Positions 32,141 to 41,140 are shown, counted from the first letter of the stretch. The stretch is DNA of 64,000 bases from Phreatobacter cathodiphilus (GCF_003008515.1 NZ_CP027668.1:1480001-1544000), one strand, 5' to 3'. Program-made: numbers and translations. The notes: a model not told the origin generated them from the sequence alone.

Positions 32141-32598
32141 CAGGCGATCTCGACCATGGCCTCGACCTCGACCGCCGCATTGGCCGGCAACGCCGCCACG
32201 CCGATGGTCGAGCGGGCATGGCGGCCCTTCTCGCCGAAGACCTCGACCATCAGGTCGGAGGCGCCGTTCATCACCTTCGGCGCGTCGAGGAAGTCCGGCG
32301 TGCAGTTGATGAAGCCGCCGAGGCGGACGATGCGGATGACGTTGTCGAGATTGCCGACGGCGGACTGGATCTGCGCGATGACGTTGAGCCCGCACTGGCG
32401 GGCCGCCTTCTGGCCCTCCTCGATCGAGACGCCGCCGCCGAGCTTGCCCGCCATCAGCCCGTCGGGGCCGAGCGAGATCTGGCCGGAGACGACCAGCATG
32501 GTGCCGGAGCGCACGAAGGGCACGTAATTGGCGATGGGCGCCACCGGGGTCGGCAGGACGATGCCCAGTTCGGCAAGGCGGGCGGCAATGGTGGACAT
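32140..32598 (-). CDS. RidA family protein
   Basis: Member of the YjgF/YER057c/UK114 family; classical members deaminate reactive enamine/imine intermediates. The 152-residue protein is of the longer subgroup (about 150 residues) with SGQISLGPDGLMAGKLG, NVIAQIQSAVGNLDNVIRIV, and the signature ARSTIGVAALPANAAVEVEA near the C-terminus. Residue identities at the active site of this subgroup differ from canonical RidA, so imine deaminase activity is not assured. It is the first gene of the ridA-GDPD-DUF482 operon. Confidence 0.92.
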   Translation of the reverse strand: MSTIAARLAELGIVLPTPVAPIANYVPFVRSGTMLVVSGQISLGPDGLMAGKLGGGVSIEEGQKAARQCGLNVIAQIQSAVGNLDNVIRIVRLGGFINCTPDFLDAPKVMNGASDLMVEVFGEKGRHARSTIGVAALPANAAVEVEAMVEIA

Positions 32599-32777
32599 CG
32601 GAACCTCGGGCGGCTGGAAGGACGCCGCGGAACCTGCCCCAAGCCGCCCGCCGGGGCAAGGGAGCGCGGCGGGACACCACCATGCCGCGTTGTCGCCCTC
32701 ACGCGGCCTCTCTATGCTGCGACGCCGAGGGTCGCCGCGCGGCCGATTCCGCCGGTTCGCCGCCAGGAGCTCGCCCC

Positions 32778-33620
32778 ATGACCGCCGTCCGCACCGCCCT
32801 TTCCGCCGCCCTCGCCGGCCTGCTCTTCACGGGCGCGGGCGGCCTGAGCGTCCGCGCGGAGGGGGCCGCCGCCGTTCTCGCACCCCACCGGGCCGTCTAT
32901 GACCTGAGTCTCGACACCCGGCGCGAAGCCCGCGGCCTCGACCAGGCTCGCGGCCGCATCCTCTTCGACACCGTCGGCAACCGCTGCGAGGGGTTCACGA
33001 CCTCGTTCCGGCAGGTGGTGGAGCTCAGCATGAACGGCAGCCGCCTGGTCATGGACGTGCGGACCGCCCATTTCGAGGAGGGCGACGGATCGAGCTTCCG
33101 TTTCACCTCGCGCTCCAGCCACAACGGCGCCGCGCAGACCGAGACGGACGGCACGGCGACGCGCGGTCCCGACGCCGTCAACGTCGCGGTGAGGCGGCCG
33201 CGGGAACTGACGCGGCAGATCGACCGCGCCGCGATCTTCCCGACCGAACATCTCATCCGCCTCGTCGAGGCGGCGCGCGAGGGCCGCAACGTCCTCGAGG
33301 TCAAGGTCTACGACGGCGCCGAGACCGGCGAGAAGCTCTACAACGCGACCGCCATCATCGGCCGTCGCATCGCGCCCGGCGCCGGCGAGGTGGAGGAGGC
33401 CGCGCGCGATCCGCGGCTCGCCGCGCTCGCCCGCTGGCCGGTGACCATCAGCTATTTCGAGGACGGCCGCGACAGCCCGACGCCCGTCTATTCCATCGCC
33501 TTCGAACTCTACGAGAACGGCGTCTCGCGCCAGCTCGTCATCCATTACGGGGAGTTCTCGCTGCGCGGCGACCTGAAGAGCGTCGAATGGCAGCCGGAGA
33601 CCGCCTGCGCGCGCCCCTGA
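32778..33620 (+). CDS. eipB: Cell envelope integrity protein EipB (DUF1849)
   Basis: Periplasmic beta-spiral protein needed for envelope integrity in Brucella. The 280 residues begin with a signal peptide (hydrophobic residues 5-24, cleavage near residue 28 after VRA). The DUF1849 opening LAPHRAVYDLSLD follows. Two cysteines, Cys70 in GNRCEGF and Cys277 in ETACARP, sit where the structural disulfide of EipB is found. PTPVYSIAFELYENGVSRQLVIHYGEF is in the conserved C-terminal part. ATG 32778 has AGGAG 9 nt upstream. Convergent with dinB by 6 bp. Confidence 0.93.
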   Translation: MTAVRTALSAALAGLLFTGAGGLSVRAEGAAAVLAPHRAVYDLSLDTRREARGLDQARGRILFDTVGNRCEGFTTSFRQVVELSMNGSRLVMDVRTAHFEEGDGSSFRFTSRSSHNGAAQTETDGTATRGPDAVNVAVRRPRELTRQIDRAAIFPTEHLIRLVEAAREGRNVLEVKVYDGAETGEKLYNATAIIGRRIAPGAGEVEEAARDPRLAALARWPVTISYFEDGRDSPTPVYSIAFELYENGVSRQLVIHYGEFSLRGDLKSVEWQPETACARP

Positions 33621-33626
33621 CGCCGA

Positions 33627-34889
33627 TCAGTCGTCCAGGGTGATGCCCTTCACCACCGCGGCCTTGCCGAACCGCGTCCTCAGCGCATCGACGGCGCCCT
33701 CGACCTTCACGGAGCGGGCGATGGAGGGGTCGACGAGATCGGCGGGATCCGCCTTGCCGGGATCGGTGAGCTCCGACATGCCGATGCCGATGAGCCGGTA
33801 GGCGGTCCCGTCCGCCTCCTTCATCAGCATGTCGCGGCCCACGTCGAACAGCCGGGCGGCGAGCACGGTCGGCGAGGGCAGGGCGCGCGACCGGGTGCGG
33901 ATCTTGAAATCGGCCGTCTTCAGCTTCAGCGTCACCGTGGTGCCGGCGAAGCCCTGGGCCTTCGCCCGCGCCGAGACCTTCTCGCAGAGCAGGAACAGCT
34001 TCTTCTCGAGCGTCCTGGGATCGCGGATGTCGGTGTCGAAGGTGGTCTCGGCCGAGATCGACTTCGTTTCCTCGTCGGGCGAGACGCGCCGGTCGTCGAT
34101 GCCGCGGCTGAGGCGGGCGAGCCTCAGGCCCATGGCGCCGAAGCGGCGCATGAGGTCGCCTTCGTCGAGCCGCCTGAGGTCGGCGATCAGCCGAAAACCC
34201 TCCCGCTCCAGCGCCTCCTGCGTGGCGCGGCCGACGCCCCAGATGAGCGAGACCGGCTTGGACCCGAGGAAGTCCAGCGCCTCGGCGCGGCCGATGGCGG
34301 CGAAACCCCGCGGCTTGTCCATGTCGGAGGCGATCTTGGCGAGGAACTTGTTGTAGGAGATCCCGACCGACACGGTGATGCCGATCTCCCGCTCCACGCT
34401 CCGGGCGAAACGCGCCAGCACCACGGCGGGCGGGGCGCCGTGCAGCCGTTCCGTGCCGGTCAGGTCGAGGAAGGCCTCGTCGATCGACAGCGGCTCCACC
34501 AGCGGCGTCAGCGCCCGCATGGCCTGGCGCACCTGCCGGCCGACGCCGACATATTTCTCCATGTTCGGCTTGATCACCACCGCCTCGGGGCAGAGCTGCA
34601 GCGCCTTGAACATGGGCATGGCCGAGCGCACGCCGTGGATGCGGGCCACGTAGCAGCAGGTGGAGACGACGCCGCGCCGGCCGCCACCGATGATGAGGGG
34701 CTTGTCGACGAGGCTCGGATCGTCCCGCTTCTCCACGGCCGCATAGAAGGCGTCGCAGTCGACATGGGCGATGGAGAGCGTGCCCAGCTCGTCGTGGCGG
34801 GCGATGCGCGGCGACCCGCAGGCGCGGCAGCGAAGCGCGCCCGGCGCGGCTTCGGTCAGGCAGTCGCGGCAGAAGGCGAGGGCGGCCAT
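33627..34889 (-). CDS. dinB: DNA polymerase IV with N-terminal zinc-ribbon-like extension
   Basis: Error-prone Y-family polymerase for translesion synthesis. Of 420 residues, about 35 precede the usual start and contain two Cys pairs (Cys7, Cys10, Cys21, Cys24), a zinc-ribbon pattern. The catalytic core follows: [18 protein letters not shown] with the metal Asp, [20 protein letters not shown], the [15 protein letters not shown] segment, and [17 protein letters not shown] with the catalytic Asp-Glu. The little-finger domain is in about 280-385. I see no LexA box within the short upstream gap, and it probably shares the transcript of the DUF3572 gene. Confidence 0.95.
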   Translation of the reverse strand: MAALAFCRDCLTEAAPGALRCRACGSPRIARHDELGTLSIAHVDCDAFYAAVEKRDDPSLVDKPLIIGGGRRGVVSTCCYVARIHGVRSAMPMFKALQLCPEAVVIKPNMEKYVGVGRQVRQAMRALTPLVEPLSIDEAFLDLTGTERLHGAPPAVVLARFARSVEREIGITVSVGISYNKFLAKIASDMDKPRGFAAIGRAEALDFLGSKPVSLIWGVGRATQEALEREGFRLIADLRRLDEGDLMRRFGAMGLRLARLSRGIDDRRVSPDEETKSISAETTFDTDIRDPRTLEKKLFLLCEKVSARAKAQGFAGTTVTLKLKTADFKIRTRSRALPSPTVLAARLFDVGRDMLMKEADGTAYRLIGIGMSELTDPGKADPADLVDPSIARSVKVEGAVDALRTRFGKAAVVKGITLDD

Positions 34890-34938
34890 GGAGGGACCGT
34901 GGACGCGAAGGCGGGGCTCTTCAAGGGGGAGTTTGGCA

Positions 34939-35241
34939 TCAGGCGTGATCGCGCTCCCAGGGGCCGGCGCCGAGGGCGTGGGCGGCGCGCACCACCACCT
35001 CCGGCTTGACGCCTTCCTCAGCGGCGAAGGCGAGGAGCAGGGGCTCGTCGCCCATCAGGTGCTCCATCACCGCAGCGAGAAAGCCGGCCTGTCCCGCCAC
35101 CTCCCGGATCTGGCCGAGATCGATCCCCGCCAGCGCGGCGAAACGGGTGAGCCGGTCCTCGTCGGCGGCGAGGAAGGCGAGCGCGCGGACCGCGATCTCC
35201 TCGGCGGCGGCCCTGTTTCGTTCATGCCGACGCAACGTCAT
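34939..35241 (-). CDS. DUF3572 domain protein
   Basis: Small, mostly helical cytoplasmic protein of 100 residues, function unknown. The DUF3572 core [22 protein letters not shown] is followed by [18 protein letters not shown] and [12 protein letters not shown], with W-E-R-D-H at the end. This gene is regularly found divergent from divK-pleD in Rhizobiales, which supports the call. ATG 35241 has AAAGGA 7 nt upstream. It lies 49 bp from dinB and is probably co-transcribed with it. Confidence 0.88.
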   Translation of the reverse strand: MTLRRHERNRAAAEEIAVRALAFLAADEDRLTRFAALAGIDLGQIREVAGQAGFLAAVMEHLMGDEPLLLAFAAEEGVKPEVVVRAAHALGAGPWERDHA

Positions 35242-35244
35242 GGT

Positions 35245-35274
35245 TTGTCCTTTTGAAAGGATTTCGCGCTAGCT
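35245..35274 (+). promoter_or_regulatory. Candidate promoter of divK-pleD
   Basis: TTGTCC (35245-35250), an 18-bp spacer and CTAGCT (35269-35274). TCCTTT-TG-AAAGGA (35248-35261) is an inverted repeat between the two boxes, but one arm is also the ribosome-binding site of the divergent DUF3572 gene, so it need not be an operator. Confidence 0.4.
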
Positions 35275-35335
35275 TGTGGGCCATCCGTCAAGGTCCGGCA
35301 ACCATCCGCGGCCGCCCGGGAAATGCGAGTGGTCG

Positions 35336-35707
35336 ATGTCGAAAACCGTCATGATCGTGGAAGACAACGAGCTCAACATGAAGCTCTTCCACGATCTTCT
35401 GGAGGCCAACGGCTACCGGACGATCCAGACCCGCAACGGCACGGAAGCCCTGTCGCTCGCGCGCGAGCACCATCCCGACCTCATCCTGATGGACATCCAG
35501 TTGCCCGAGGTCTCCGGCCTCGACGTCACGCGGTGGATCAAGGAGGACGAGACGATCCGGCACATCCCGGTCATCGCGGTCACGGCCTTCGCCATGAAGG
35601 GCGACGAGGAGCGGATCCGCGCCGGCGGCTGCGAAGCCTATCTGTCGAAGCCCATTTCCGTGAACAAGTTCATCGAGACCGTCCGTCATTTTCTCGGTGC
35701 GGCCTGA
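35336..35707 (+). CDS. divK: Single-domain response regulator DivK
   Basis: Cell-cycle receiver phosphorylated by DivJ and dephosphorylated by PleC in Caulobacter-type systems, controlling CtrA through the DivL-CckA branch. The 123 residues are one receiver domain: the acidic pocket VEDN, phosphoacceptor Asp53 in [11 protein letters not shown], the switch Thr in [13 protein letters not shown] and the Lys in YLSKPISV. There is no output domain. ATG 35336 gives the standard length. pleD follows after 12 bp on the same strand, the conserved pairing. Confidence 0.97.
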   Translation: MSKTVMIVEDNELNMKLFHDLLEANGYRTIQTRNGTEALSLAREHHPDLILMDIQLPEVSGLDVTRWIKEDETIRHIPVIAVTAFAMKGDEERIRAGGCEAYLSKPISVNKFIETVRHFLGAA

Positions 35708-35719
35708 GGGGAAACTGCC

Positions 35720-37093
35720 ATGACCGCGCGCGTTCTGGTCGTCGACGACATCCTCGCCAACGTCAAGCTGCTGGAAGCGCGGCTCTCGGCTGAATATTTC
35801 GACGTGGTGACGGCGAGTTCGGGCCCCGAGGCCCTGTCCATCTGCGAACGCGCCCAGTGCGACATCGTCCTGCTCGACGTGATGATGCCGGGCATGGACG
35901 GGTTCGAGACCTGCCGGCGGCTGAAGGCCAATCCCGCCACCCACCACATCCCCGTCATCATGGTCACCGCGCTGGACCAGCCCGCCGACCGGGTGAAGGG
36001 CCTGGAGGCCGGCGCCGACGACTTCCTCACCAAGCCGGTCAACGACTTCGCCCTCGTCACCCGCGTGCGCTCGCTCGTCCGGCTGAAGATGATGCAGGAC
36101 GAGCTGCGCATGCGCGCCGTCACCTCGCGCGAGATCGGCATGCGCGACCCGCTGCTGGAGGCGGTGGCGGAGAGCGGCCTGGACGGCCGCATCCTCGTCG
36201 TCGACGACCGCGCCTCCTCTCACGAGCGCATCGCCCAGGCGCTGCGCAGCCACCACAAGGTGGAGGTCGAGACCCGGCCGCAGGAGGCGCTGTTCCGCGC
36301 CGCCGAGGGTGACTACGACCTCGTCATGGTCTCGCTCGGCCTCTCCGACTTCGACCCGCTGCGCCTCTGCTCCCAGTTGCGCACCCTCGACCGAACCCGC
36401 GGCCTGCCGGTCCTCGTCGTCGCCGAGCCGGAGGACGAGGCGCGGCTGCTGCGCAGCCTCGACATCGGCGCCAACGACTATCTGCTGCGCCCCATCGACC
36501 GCAACGAGATGGCCGCGCGCGTGCGCACGCAGGTGCGCAAGAAGCGCTACACGGCGCGGCTGCGCGACAACGTCCAGCAGTCCATGGAAATGGCCATCAC
36601 CGACGGCCTCACCGGCCTGCACAACCGCCGCTACATGGAGAGCCACCTCGGCACCCTGGTGGAACAGGCCTCGATGCGCGGCAAGCCGCTCTCCGTCCTC
36701 GTGCTCGACATCGACTACTTCAAGGCGGTGAACGACACCTACGGCCACGACGCCGGCGACGAGGTGCTGCGCGAATTCGCCCAGCGGCTGCGCAAGAGCG
36801 TGCGCGGCATCGACCTCGTCTGCCGCCTCGGCGGCGAGGAATTCGTCGTCATCATGCCGGACACCGATGCGGGGGTCGCCTCCATCGTCGCCGAGCGCAT
36901 TCGCAACCGCGTCGCCGGCGATCCGTTCCCCATCAACAAGGGCGCCCGGGCCATCGACGTGACCGTCTCCATCGGCATGGCCCAGCGTCAGGGCAGCGAT
37001 GTCGACGCCGAGGTCATCCTGAAGCGCGCCGACCAGGCGCTCTATCGCGCCAAGCGTGACGGCCGCAACCGCGTGGTCCTCGACGCCGCCTGA
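35720..37093 (+). CDS. pleD: Response regulator diguanylate cyclase PleD
   Basis: Makes c-di-GMP from two GTP when the first receiver is phosphorylated; in Caulobacter this drives the swarmer-to-stalked transition. The 457 residues have receiver 1 with Asp53 in LLDVMMPGMDG. Receiver 2 (about 155-280) has Ser in place of the phospho-Asp (VMVSLGL), as expected for an adaptor. The GGDEF domain has GGEEF at 371-375 and the feedback I-site RGID (362-365). All essential residues are present, so the enzyme should be active and product-inhibited. It is co-transcribed with divK. Confidence 0.97.
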   Translation: MTARVLVVDDILANVKLLEARLSAEYFDVVTASSGPEALSICERAQCDIVLLDVMMPGMDGFETCRRLKANPATHHIPVIMVTALDQPADRVKGLEAGADDFLTKPVNDFALVTRVRSLVRLKMMQDELRMRAVTSREIGMRDPLLEAVAESGLDGRILVVDDRASSHERIAQALRSHHKVEVETRPQEALFRAAEGDYDLVMVSLGLSDFDPLRLCSQLRTLDRTRGLPVLVVAEPEDEARLLRSLDIGANDYLLRPIDRNEMAARVRTQVRKKRYTARLRDNVQQSMEMAITDGLTGLHNRRYMESHLGTLVEQASMRGKPLSVLVLDIDYFKAVNDTYGHDAGDEVLREFAQRLRKSVRGIDLVCRLGGEEFVVIMPDTDAGVASIVAERIRNRVAGDPFPINKGARAIDVTVSIGMAQRQGSDVDAEVILKRADQALYRAKRDGRNRVVLDAA

Positions 37094-37103
37094 GGGCGCC
37101 AGC

Positions 37104-37122
37104 GTTTACCTTTCGAGTAAAC
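37104..37122 (+). other. Inverted repeat after pleD, weak terminator candidate
   Basis: GTTTAC (37104-37109), 7 nt, GTAAAC (37117-37122), followed by CTTGTTTCTTC. The stem is short but the tail is T-rich and it begins 10 bp after the pleD stop. Further on, TTAA-N7-TTTA at 37137-37151 is close to a CtrA half-site pair. Confidence 0.4.
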
Positions 37123-37197
37123 CTTGTTTCTTCAGGTTAAGAAGCGGTTTACCGACAGTTATGACCTGAAACCGTTGAAGACGACGCCCCCCGCGAC

Positions 37198-37266
37198 TAG
37201 GGTTTCATCTAGATCAGGCTGTGATCTCCTCTCGGGGAGTTCGGCGTCGGCCTGATCGAAACCCTG
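37198..37266. ncRNA. Possible structured RNA in the pleD-rpmG intergenic region
   Basis: The 361-bp gap between pleD and rpmG holds no gene I can support. Within it, AGGGTTTC (37199-37206) pairs with GAAACCCT (37258-37265), and after a 5-nt bulge GATCAGGC (37212-37219) pairs with GCCTGATC (37250-37257). That makes 16 perfect pairs enclosing a small inner CTCC/GGAG hairpin. It may be a small RNA or a shared 3' structure; the strand is undecided. Confidence 0.4.
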
Positions 37267-37390
37267 CGTGCACTCAGGTCCGCCGCATCTCCTGGGAACC
37301 GTAGGGTCGGCCGGTCGGGTTCGGCGCGGATGGCCTCTCCGCTTAGCCGTTGGCCCGGCCGGCCACCTCGGGTTTCGAACCTTCCATCGC

Positions 37391-37422
37391 CCCAAACGAA
37401 AAACGGCCCCCGAAGGGGCCGT
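37391..37422 (-). terminator. Intrinsic terminator after rpmG
   Basis: On the minus strand ACGGCCCC-TTCG-GGGGCCGT is followed by TTTTTCGTTT. The 8-bp stem has a UUCG tetraloop and a good U-tract, 33 bp past the rpmG stop. Confidence 0.9.
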
Positions 37423-37454
37423 CTAAACGTCGATCGGCGATGCCGACCGTCCGA

Positions 37455-37622
37455 TCACTTGATCTTGGCTTCCTTGAACTCGACGTGCTTGCGCGCGACC
37501 GGGTCGTACTTCTTCTTGGTCAGCTTGTCGGTCATGGTCCGCGAGTTCTTCTTCGCGGTGTAGAAGTAGCCGGTGTCGGCGGTCGAGATCAGCTTGATCT
37601 TGATGGTGGCGGCCTTGGCCAT
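37455..37622 (-). CDS. rpmG: 50S ribosomal protein L33
   Basis: Ribosomal large-subunit protein of 55 residues. Translating the minus strand from ATG 37622 gives [20 protein letters not shown], then the [14 protein letters not shown] core and a Lys-rich C-terminus ending EFKEAKIK. It has no Cys pairs, so it is the zinc-independent (C-minus) form usual in proteobacteria. GAGGA lies 7 nt upstream of the start. A UUCG-loop terminator follows. The position near divK-pleD is conserved in Rhizobiales. Confidence 0.97.
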   Translation of the reverse strand: MAKAATIKIKLISTADTGYFYTAKKNSRTMTDKLTKKKYDPVARKHVEFKEAKIK

Positions 37623-37769
37623 GGCAAGTCCTCGAAAGGTCGGTGAACGGGTCGGGCCTTGGGAACAGCAGGCATATGCCCGCCGCGTCGCCGCCGGCTG
37701 GTTGCGGCCGATGTGACAGGAAGATGCCGCCTTGTCAAGGCGATCCGGCGGTCTCGGCGGCTCTGGCTC

Positions 37770-39368
37770 TCAGTAGACGTCGGCCTGGAAGCGGCCCGCC
37801 TTCTTCATTGCCTGGACATAGGAGACCGCGTCGTCGGGGCTGCGGCCGCCGTGGCCGGCGATCACGTCGACGAGGGCGGCCTCCACGTCCTTGGCCATGC
37901 GCTTGGCATCGCCACAGATGTAGAAGTGCCCGCCCGCCTCCAGCCAACGCCAGAGCTCGCCCCCCGTTTCGCGCATGCGGTCCTGGACATAGATCTTCTC
38001 GTTGCCGTCGCGCGACCAGGCCAGCGACAGGCGCGTCAGCACGCCGGACGCCTTCAGCGCCGCGAGTTCCTCGGCATAGAAAAAGTCGCTCGCCTGCCGC
38101 TGGTGGCCGTAGAAGAGCCAGTTCGGACCCGGCGCCCGGTCGGCGGCCCGGTCCTGCAGGAAGGCCCGGAACGGCGCGACGCCGGTGCCGGGGCCCACCA
38201 TGATGACGGGCAGGGTGGGGTCTGCCGGCAGGGCGAATCCGTGGGCGCGCTGCACATAGACCCGCACGGGCGCGCCCTCGCGCGCGCGCTCGCCGAGGAA
38301 GGTCGACGCCACCCCGAGCCGGCGCCGCTTGCCGATCACGTAGCGCACCGCATCGACGGTGAGGCTGACCCGTCCGGGCACCGCCTTGGGCGAGGAGGAG
38401 ATGGAGTAGAGCCGCGGCTGCAGCGGCTCCAGCGCCTCGACGAAGGCCTCCGGATGCGGCCGCGCCGCCGGGAACTTGGCGAGGGTGGCGAGCACGTCGA
38501 GGGTCGCCGCGTCGCCATCCGGATCCTCGCCGCGGGCCAGCGCCCGGGCCTTCTCCCGCTGCGCCCCGCCGGTGAGGAAGGAGACGAGCTCGAACAGGCT
38601 GTCGGGGGCAGGCGAGAGCGACACCTCCTCGGCGAGCACCGTGCGCAACGTCCGCCCCCGCACCTCGGCGAGGGGCGCCGCGCCGAGCATGGCGATGATC
38701 TGGTCGACGAGGCCGAGGTCGTTGGTCGGGAAGACGCCGAGCGCGTCGCCGGCGACATAGTCGAGGCCGGCGGCGCCGAGATCTAACTCGATATGGTACG
38801 TCTCCTTCTGCGAGCCTTCGCCGGTGAGCCGCCGGGAGAAGAGGAAGGGCACCGCCACCGGCGCCTCGCGCGAGCGGCCGGGCGTGGCCTCGGGGGGCGG
38901 CGCAGGCGCCTCGGCAGGGCCCGCCGGGGCGGTGGCCGGCGTCGCGCCGATCTCTGCCGCCAACGCCTTCAGCATGCGCAGCGTCTCCTTGCCGCCGGGC
39001 ACACAGAGGTTGAGCCGCTCCTCCGCCTTGCCCGCCAGCGCATTGGCATAGTCGGCGCAGCTGTAGCCGCACTGGCCGCAATCCTGCTGCGCCATGGCCG
39101 CCATCAGGCGGGGCGCGATCGGCTTGCCCTCGGCGAGCGCCATGCGGTCTGCGAGGGCCATGGCCGGGTCATGCCAGGGCGCGTCGTCGTTGGAGGCGAG
39201 GTCCGAGGTCCCGGCAGCCGCCGCGGGGGCGGAGAGGGCACCTCCGGCGGGCACGAGGGGTGCGAGAGCGGCGGCGAAGAAGCCGGAGAGCCATTGCCGC
39301 TGCTCGGGGCTGAACGGGGCGGTGTCGGGGATCAGCGAGAAGCTGGCCGGCGCAGGGACGAGGCTCAT
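37770..39368 (-). CDS. CysJ-like sulfite reductase flavoprotein with Fe-S domain in place of flavodoxin
   Basis: Probable electron-input subunit for the siroheme reductase encoded directly upstream. The 532-residue protein has a helical N-terminus with WLSGFFAAALAPL. Where CysJ has an FMN flavodoxin domain, a small cluster domain follows, with DCGQCGYSCADYANAL and NLCVPGG (four Cys, PF04060-like). The rest is the FAD and NADPH module: RLYSISSSPKA (FAD), VGPGTGVAPFRAFLQDR, GHQRQASDFFYAEE and YICGDAKRMAKDVE (NADPH). Electrons would run NADPH to FAD to a [4Fe-4S] cluster. The start ATG overlaps the preceding stop as ATGA. Confidence 0.9.
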   Translation of the reverse strand: MSLVPAPASFSLIPDTAPFSPEQRQWLSGFFAAALAPLVPAGGALSAPAAAAGTSDLASNDDAPWHDPAMALADRMALAEGKPIAPRLMAAMAQQDCGQCGYSCADYANALAGKAEERLNLCVPGGKETLRMLKALAAEIGATPATAPAGPAEAPAPPPEATPGRSREAPVAVPFLFSRRLTGEGSQKETYHIELDLGAAGLDYVAGDALGVFPTNDLGLVDQIIAMLGAAPLAEVRGRTLRTVLAEEVSLSPAPDSLFELVSFLTGGAQREKARALARGEDPDGDAATLDVLATLAKFPAARPHPEAFVEALEPLQPRLYSISSSPKAVPGRVSLTVDAVRYVIGKRRRLGVASTFLGERAREGAPVRVYVQRAHGFALPADPTLPVIMVGPGTGVAPFRAFLQDRAADRAPGPNWLFYGHQRQASDFFYAEELAALKASGVLTRLSLAWSRDGNEKIYVQDRMRETGGELWRWLEAGGHFYICGDAKRMAKDVEAALVDVIAGHGGRSPDDAVSYVQAMKKAGRFQADVY

Positions 39369-41140
39369 TCCGCGGCCTCCTTGAGGGGCGAGAGATGCGG
39401 CGTGACGAGGCTTTCGAGCGCCTCCGCGTCGTGGCGGATGGTAAAGGCCTGGAAACCCTCGGCAGGGCCCTGGCGGTGGCCGAGATAGGCCCTCAGCAGC
39501 GCCTCCACATGGCGCGGCGCATCCTCCGCCTTTACGCCCTTCCACAGCGTCCGGCCGATCCGCGCATTCTCGGCGAAGCCCCCGCCCACCGCGATGTCGT
39601 AGCCCTCCACCGTGTCCCCGTCGGCATTGACCGGCACGCGGGCGCCGATCAGGCCGATATCGCCGATATAGTGTTGGGCGCACGAGTGGTGGCAGCCTGT
39701 GAGGTGGATGTTCACCGGCACGTCGATGGCGACGCGCGATTCCACGTGGGCGGCGATCTCCATGGCGTGGCGCTTGGTGTCGGCGGCGGCGAACTTGCAG
39801 CCGGCATTGCCGGTGCAGGCGACGAGCCCGGCGCGGATCGGCGTCACAGTGGTGGAGAGGCCGAGCGCCGCGATACTCGCCTCGACCTCGGCGACCCGCC
39901 CATCGGGGACCCCGGAGAGGATCAGGTTCTGCCAGACGGTCAGCCTGACGTCGCCGTCGCCGCATTCGACGGCGATCGCGGCGAGGCCCTCAGCCTGGCG
40001 GCGCGTCAGCTTGCCCACCGCCATGACGACGCCGACCCAGTTGAGGCCCTGCTGTCTCTGCGGATGGACGCCGACATGGGCGTAGCGATCCGTCGGCGGG
40101 CGCGGCGCCACCTCGGCCTCGGCGATGCGCACGAGCGGTCGCCCGAGCTTCTCCTCCACCGCCGCGAGGAAGCGGTCGAACCCCCACGCGTCCAGCACAT
40201 ATTTCAGCCGCGCGCGGTTGCGGTTGGTGCGGTCGCCGTGGTCGATGAAGACGCGGATGATGGCGTCGGCGATGGCCGTCGCCTCCTCTGGCCGGCAGAA
40301 GGCGCCCGTCGCGCGGGCGAGGTCGCGATGGCCCGAAATGCCGCCGAGGACGATGCGCAGCCAGATGCCGGGCTCTGCCGCACCCCCCTCGGGGACGCGA
40401 ACCGCCTGGAAGCCGATGTCGTTGGTCTCCTCGAGCGCTGGGGACAGGCCCGCCCCGTCGAAGGAGACGTTGAACTTGCGCGGCAGGCCGTAGAGCACGC
40501 GGCTGTTGAGGATGTGGAAATGCCAGTCGCGGGCCAGCGGCCGGGTGTCGAGGAGTTCCTGCGGGTCGATCCCCGCCAGCGGCGACCCCGTCACGTTGCG
40601 GATGTTGTCGGCGCCGGAGCCGCGGGCGACGATGCCGAGGTCCATCAGCTCCTCGATCAGCGGCTTGGCGTTCTCCGGCCGGATCTCGCGCATCTGCAGG
40701 TTCGCGCGGGTGGTCACCGCCAGAACGCCACCGCCATAGGTTTCGGCGAGGCGCGCGCAGCCGGCGAGCTGGTGCGCCTTCAGGATGCCGTTGGGCAGGC
40801 GCATGCGCAGCATGAAGCTGTCCTGCGCCGGTGCGACGTTGAACAGGCCGAAATAGCGCCAGCGGAAATTGTCGGCCGGGCCCGGCAGCTTGCCGGTGGC
40901 CGCCTCGGCGGTCAGCCGCTGCCATGCGTCGAACGGGTGCTCGTCGCGCTTCCACTTCTCCGGCTCGGCGAGCTTGGCCCCGGCCTTCACCTGGGCGTCC
41001 TGGGCGAGGAGATGCGGCGCGTCGGGACCCGTCGGCACGGCCGCGGCGGGCGCAGTCGCACCCACCACCTGGGAGGCGGCCGCCCCTGCGACAAATCCTT
41101 CGAGATAGCGCTTCTGTTCCGCGCTGAAGTCCTGTGACAT
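39365..41140 (-). CDS. NirA/CysI family siroheme [4Fe-4S] sulfite or nitrite reductase
   Basis: Six-electron reductase for assimilation of sulfite or nitrite. In 591 residues there are two ferredoxin-like halves. The substrate-binding Arg/Lys region includes ARANLQMREI and the siroheme cluster ligands are the Cys pairs CTGNAGCKF and TGCHHSCAQH. The N-terminus (YLEGFVAGAAASQVVGA) resembles the N-terminus of the partner flavoprotein (WLSGFFAAALAPL), probably a docking helix. Pairing with a CysJ-like subunit and the absence of nitrate genes favour sulfite reduction, but NirA-type enzymes act on both, so the substrate is undecided. First gene of a two-gene operon. Confidence 0.9.
   Translation of the reverse strand: MSQDFSAEQKRYLEGFVAGAAASQVVGATAPAAAVPTGPDAPHLLAQDAQVKAGAKLAEPEKWKRDEHPFDAWQRLTAEAATGKLPGPADNFRWRYFGLFNVAPAQDSFMLRMRLPNGILKAHQLAGCARLAETYGGGVLAVTTRANLQMREIRPENAKPLIEELMDLGIVARGSGADNIRNVTGSPLAGIDPQELLDTRPLARDWHFHILNSRVLYGLPRKFNVSFDGAGLSPALEETNDIGFQAVRVPEGGAAEPGIWLRIVLGGISGHRDLARATGAFCRPEEATAIADAIIRVFIDHGDRTNRNRARLKYVLDAWGFDRFLAAVEEKLGRPLVRIAEAEVAPRPPTDRYAHVGVHPQRQQGLNWVGVVMAVGKLTRRQAEGLAAIAVECGDGDVRLTVWQNLILSGVPDGRVAEVEASIAALGLSTTVTPIRAGLVACTGNAGCKFAAADTKRHAMEIAAHVESRVAIDVPVNIHLTGCHHSCAQHYIGDIGLIGARVPVNADGDTVEGYDIAVGGGFAENARIGRTLWKGVKAEDAPRHVEALLRAYLGHRQGPAEGFQAFTIRHDAEALESLVTPHLSPLKEAAE

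Noticed and set aside
35248-35261. TCCTTT-TG-AAAGGA as a divK operator
   Set aside because: One arm is the ribosome-binding site of the divergent DUF3572 gene, which explains half of the symmetry.
37198-37266. 6S RNA, SRP RNA or tmRNA in the pleD-rpmG gap
   Set aside because: None of the conserved sequence blocks of these RNAs is present, and 6S RNA is usually near zapA.
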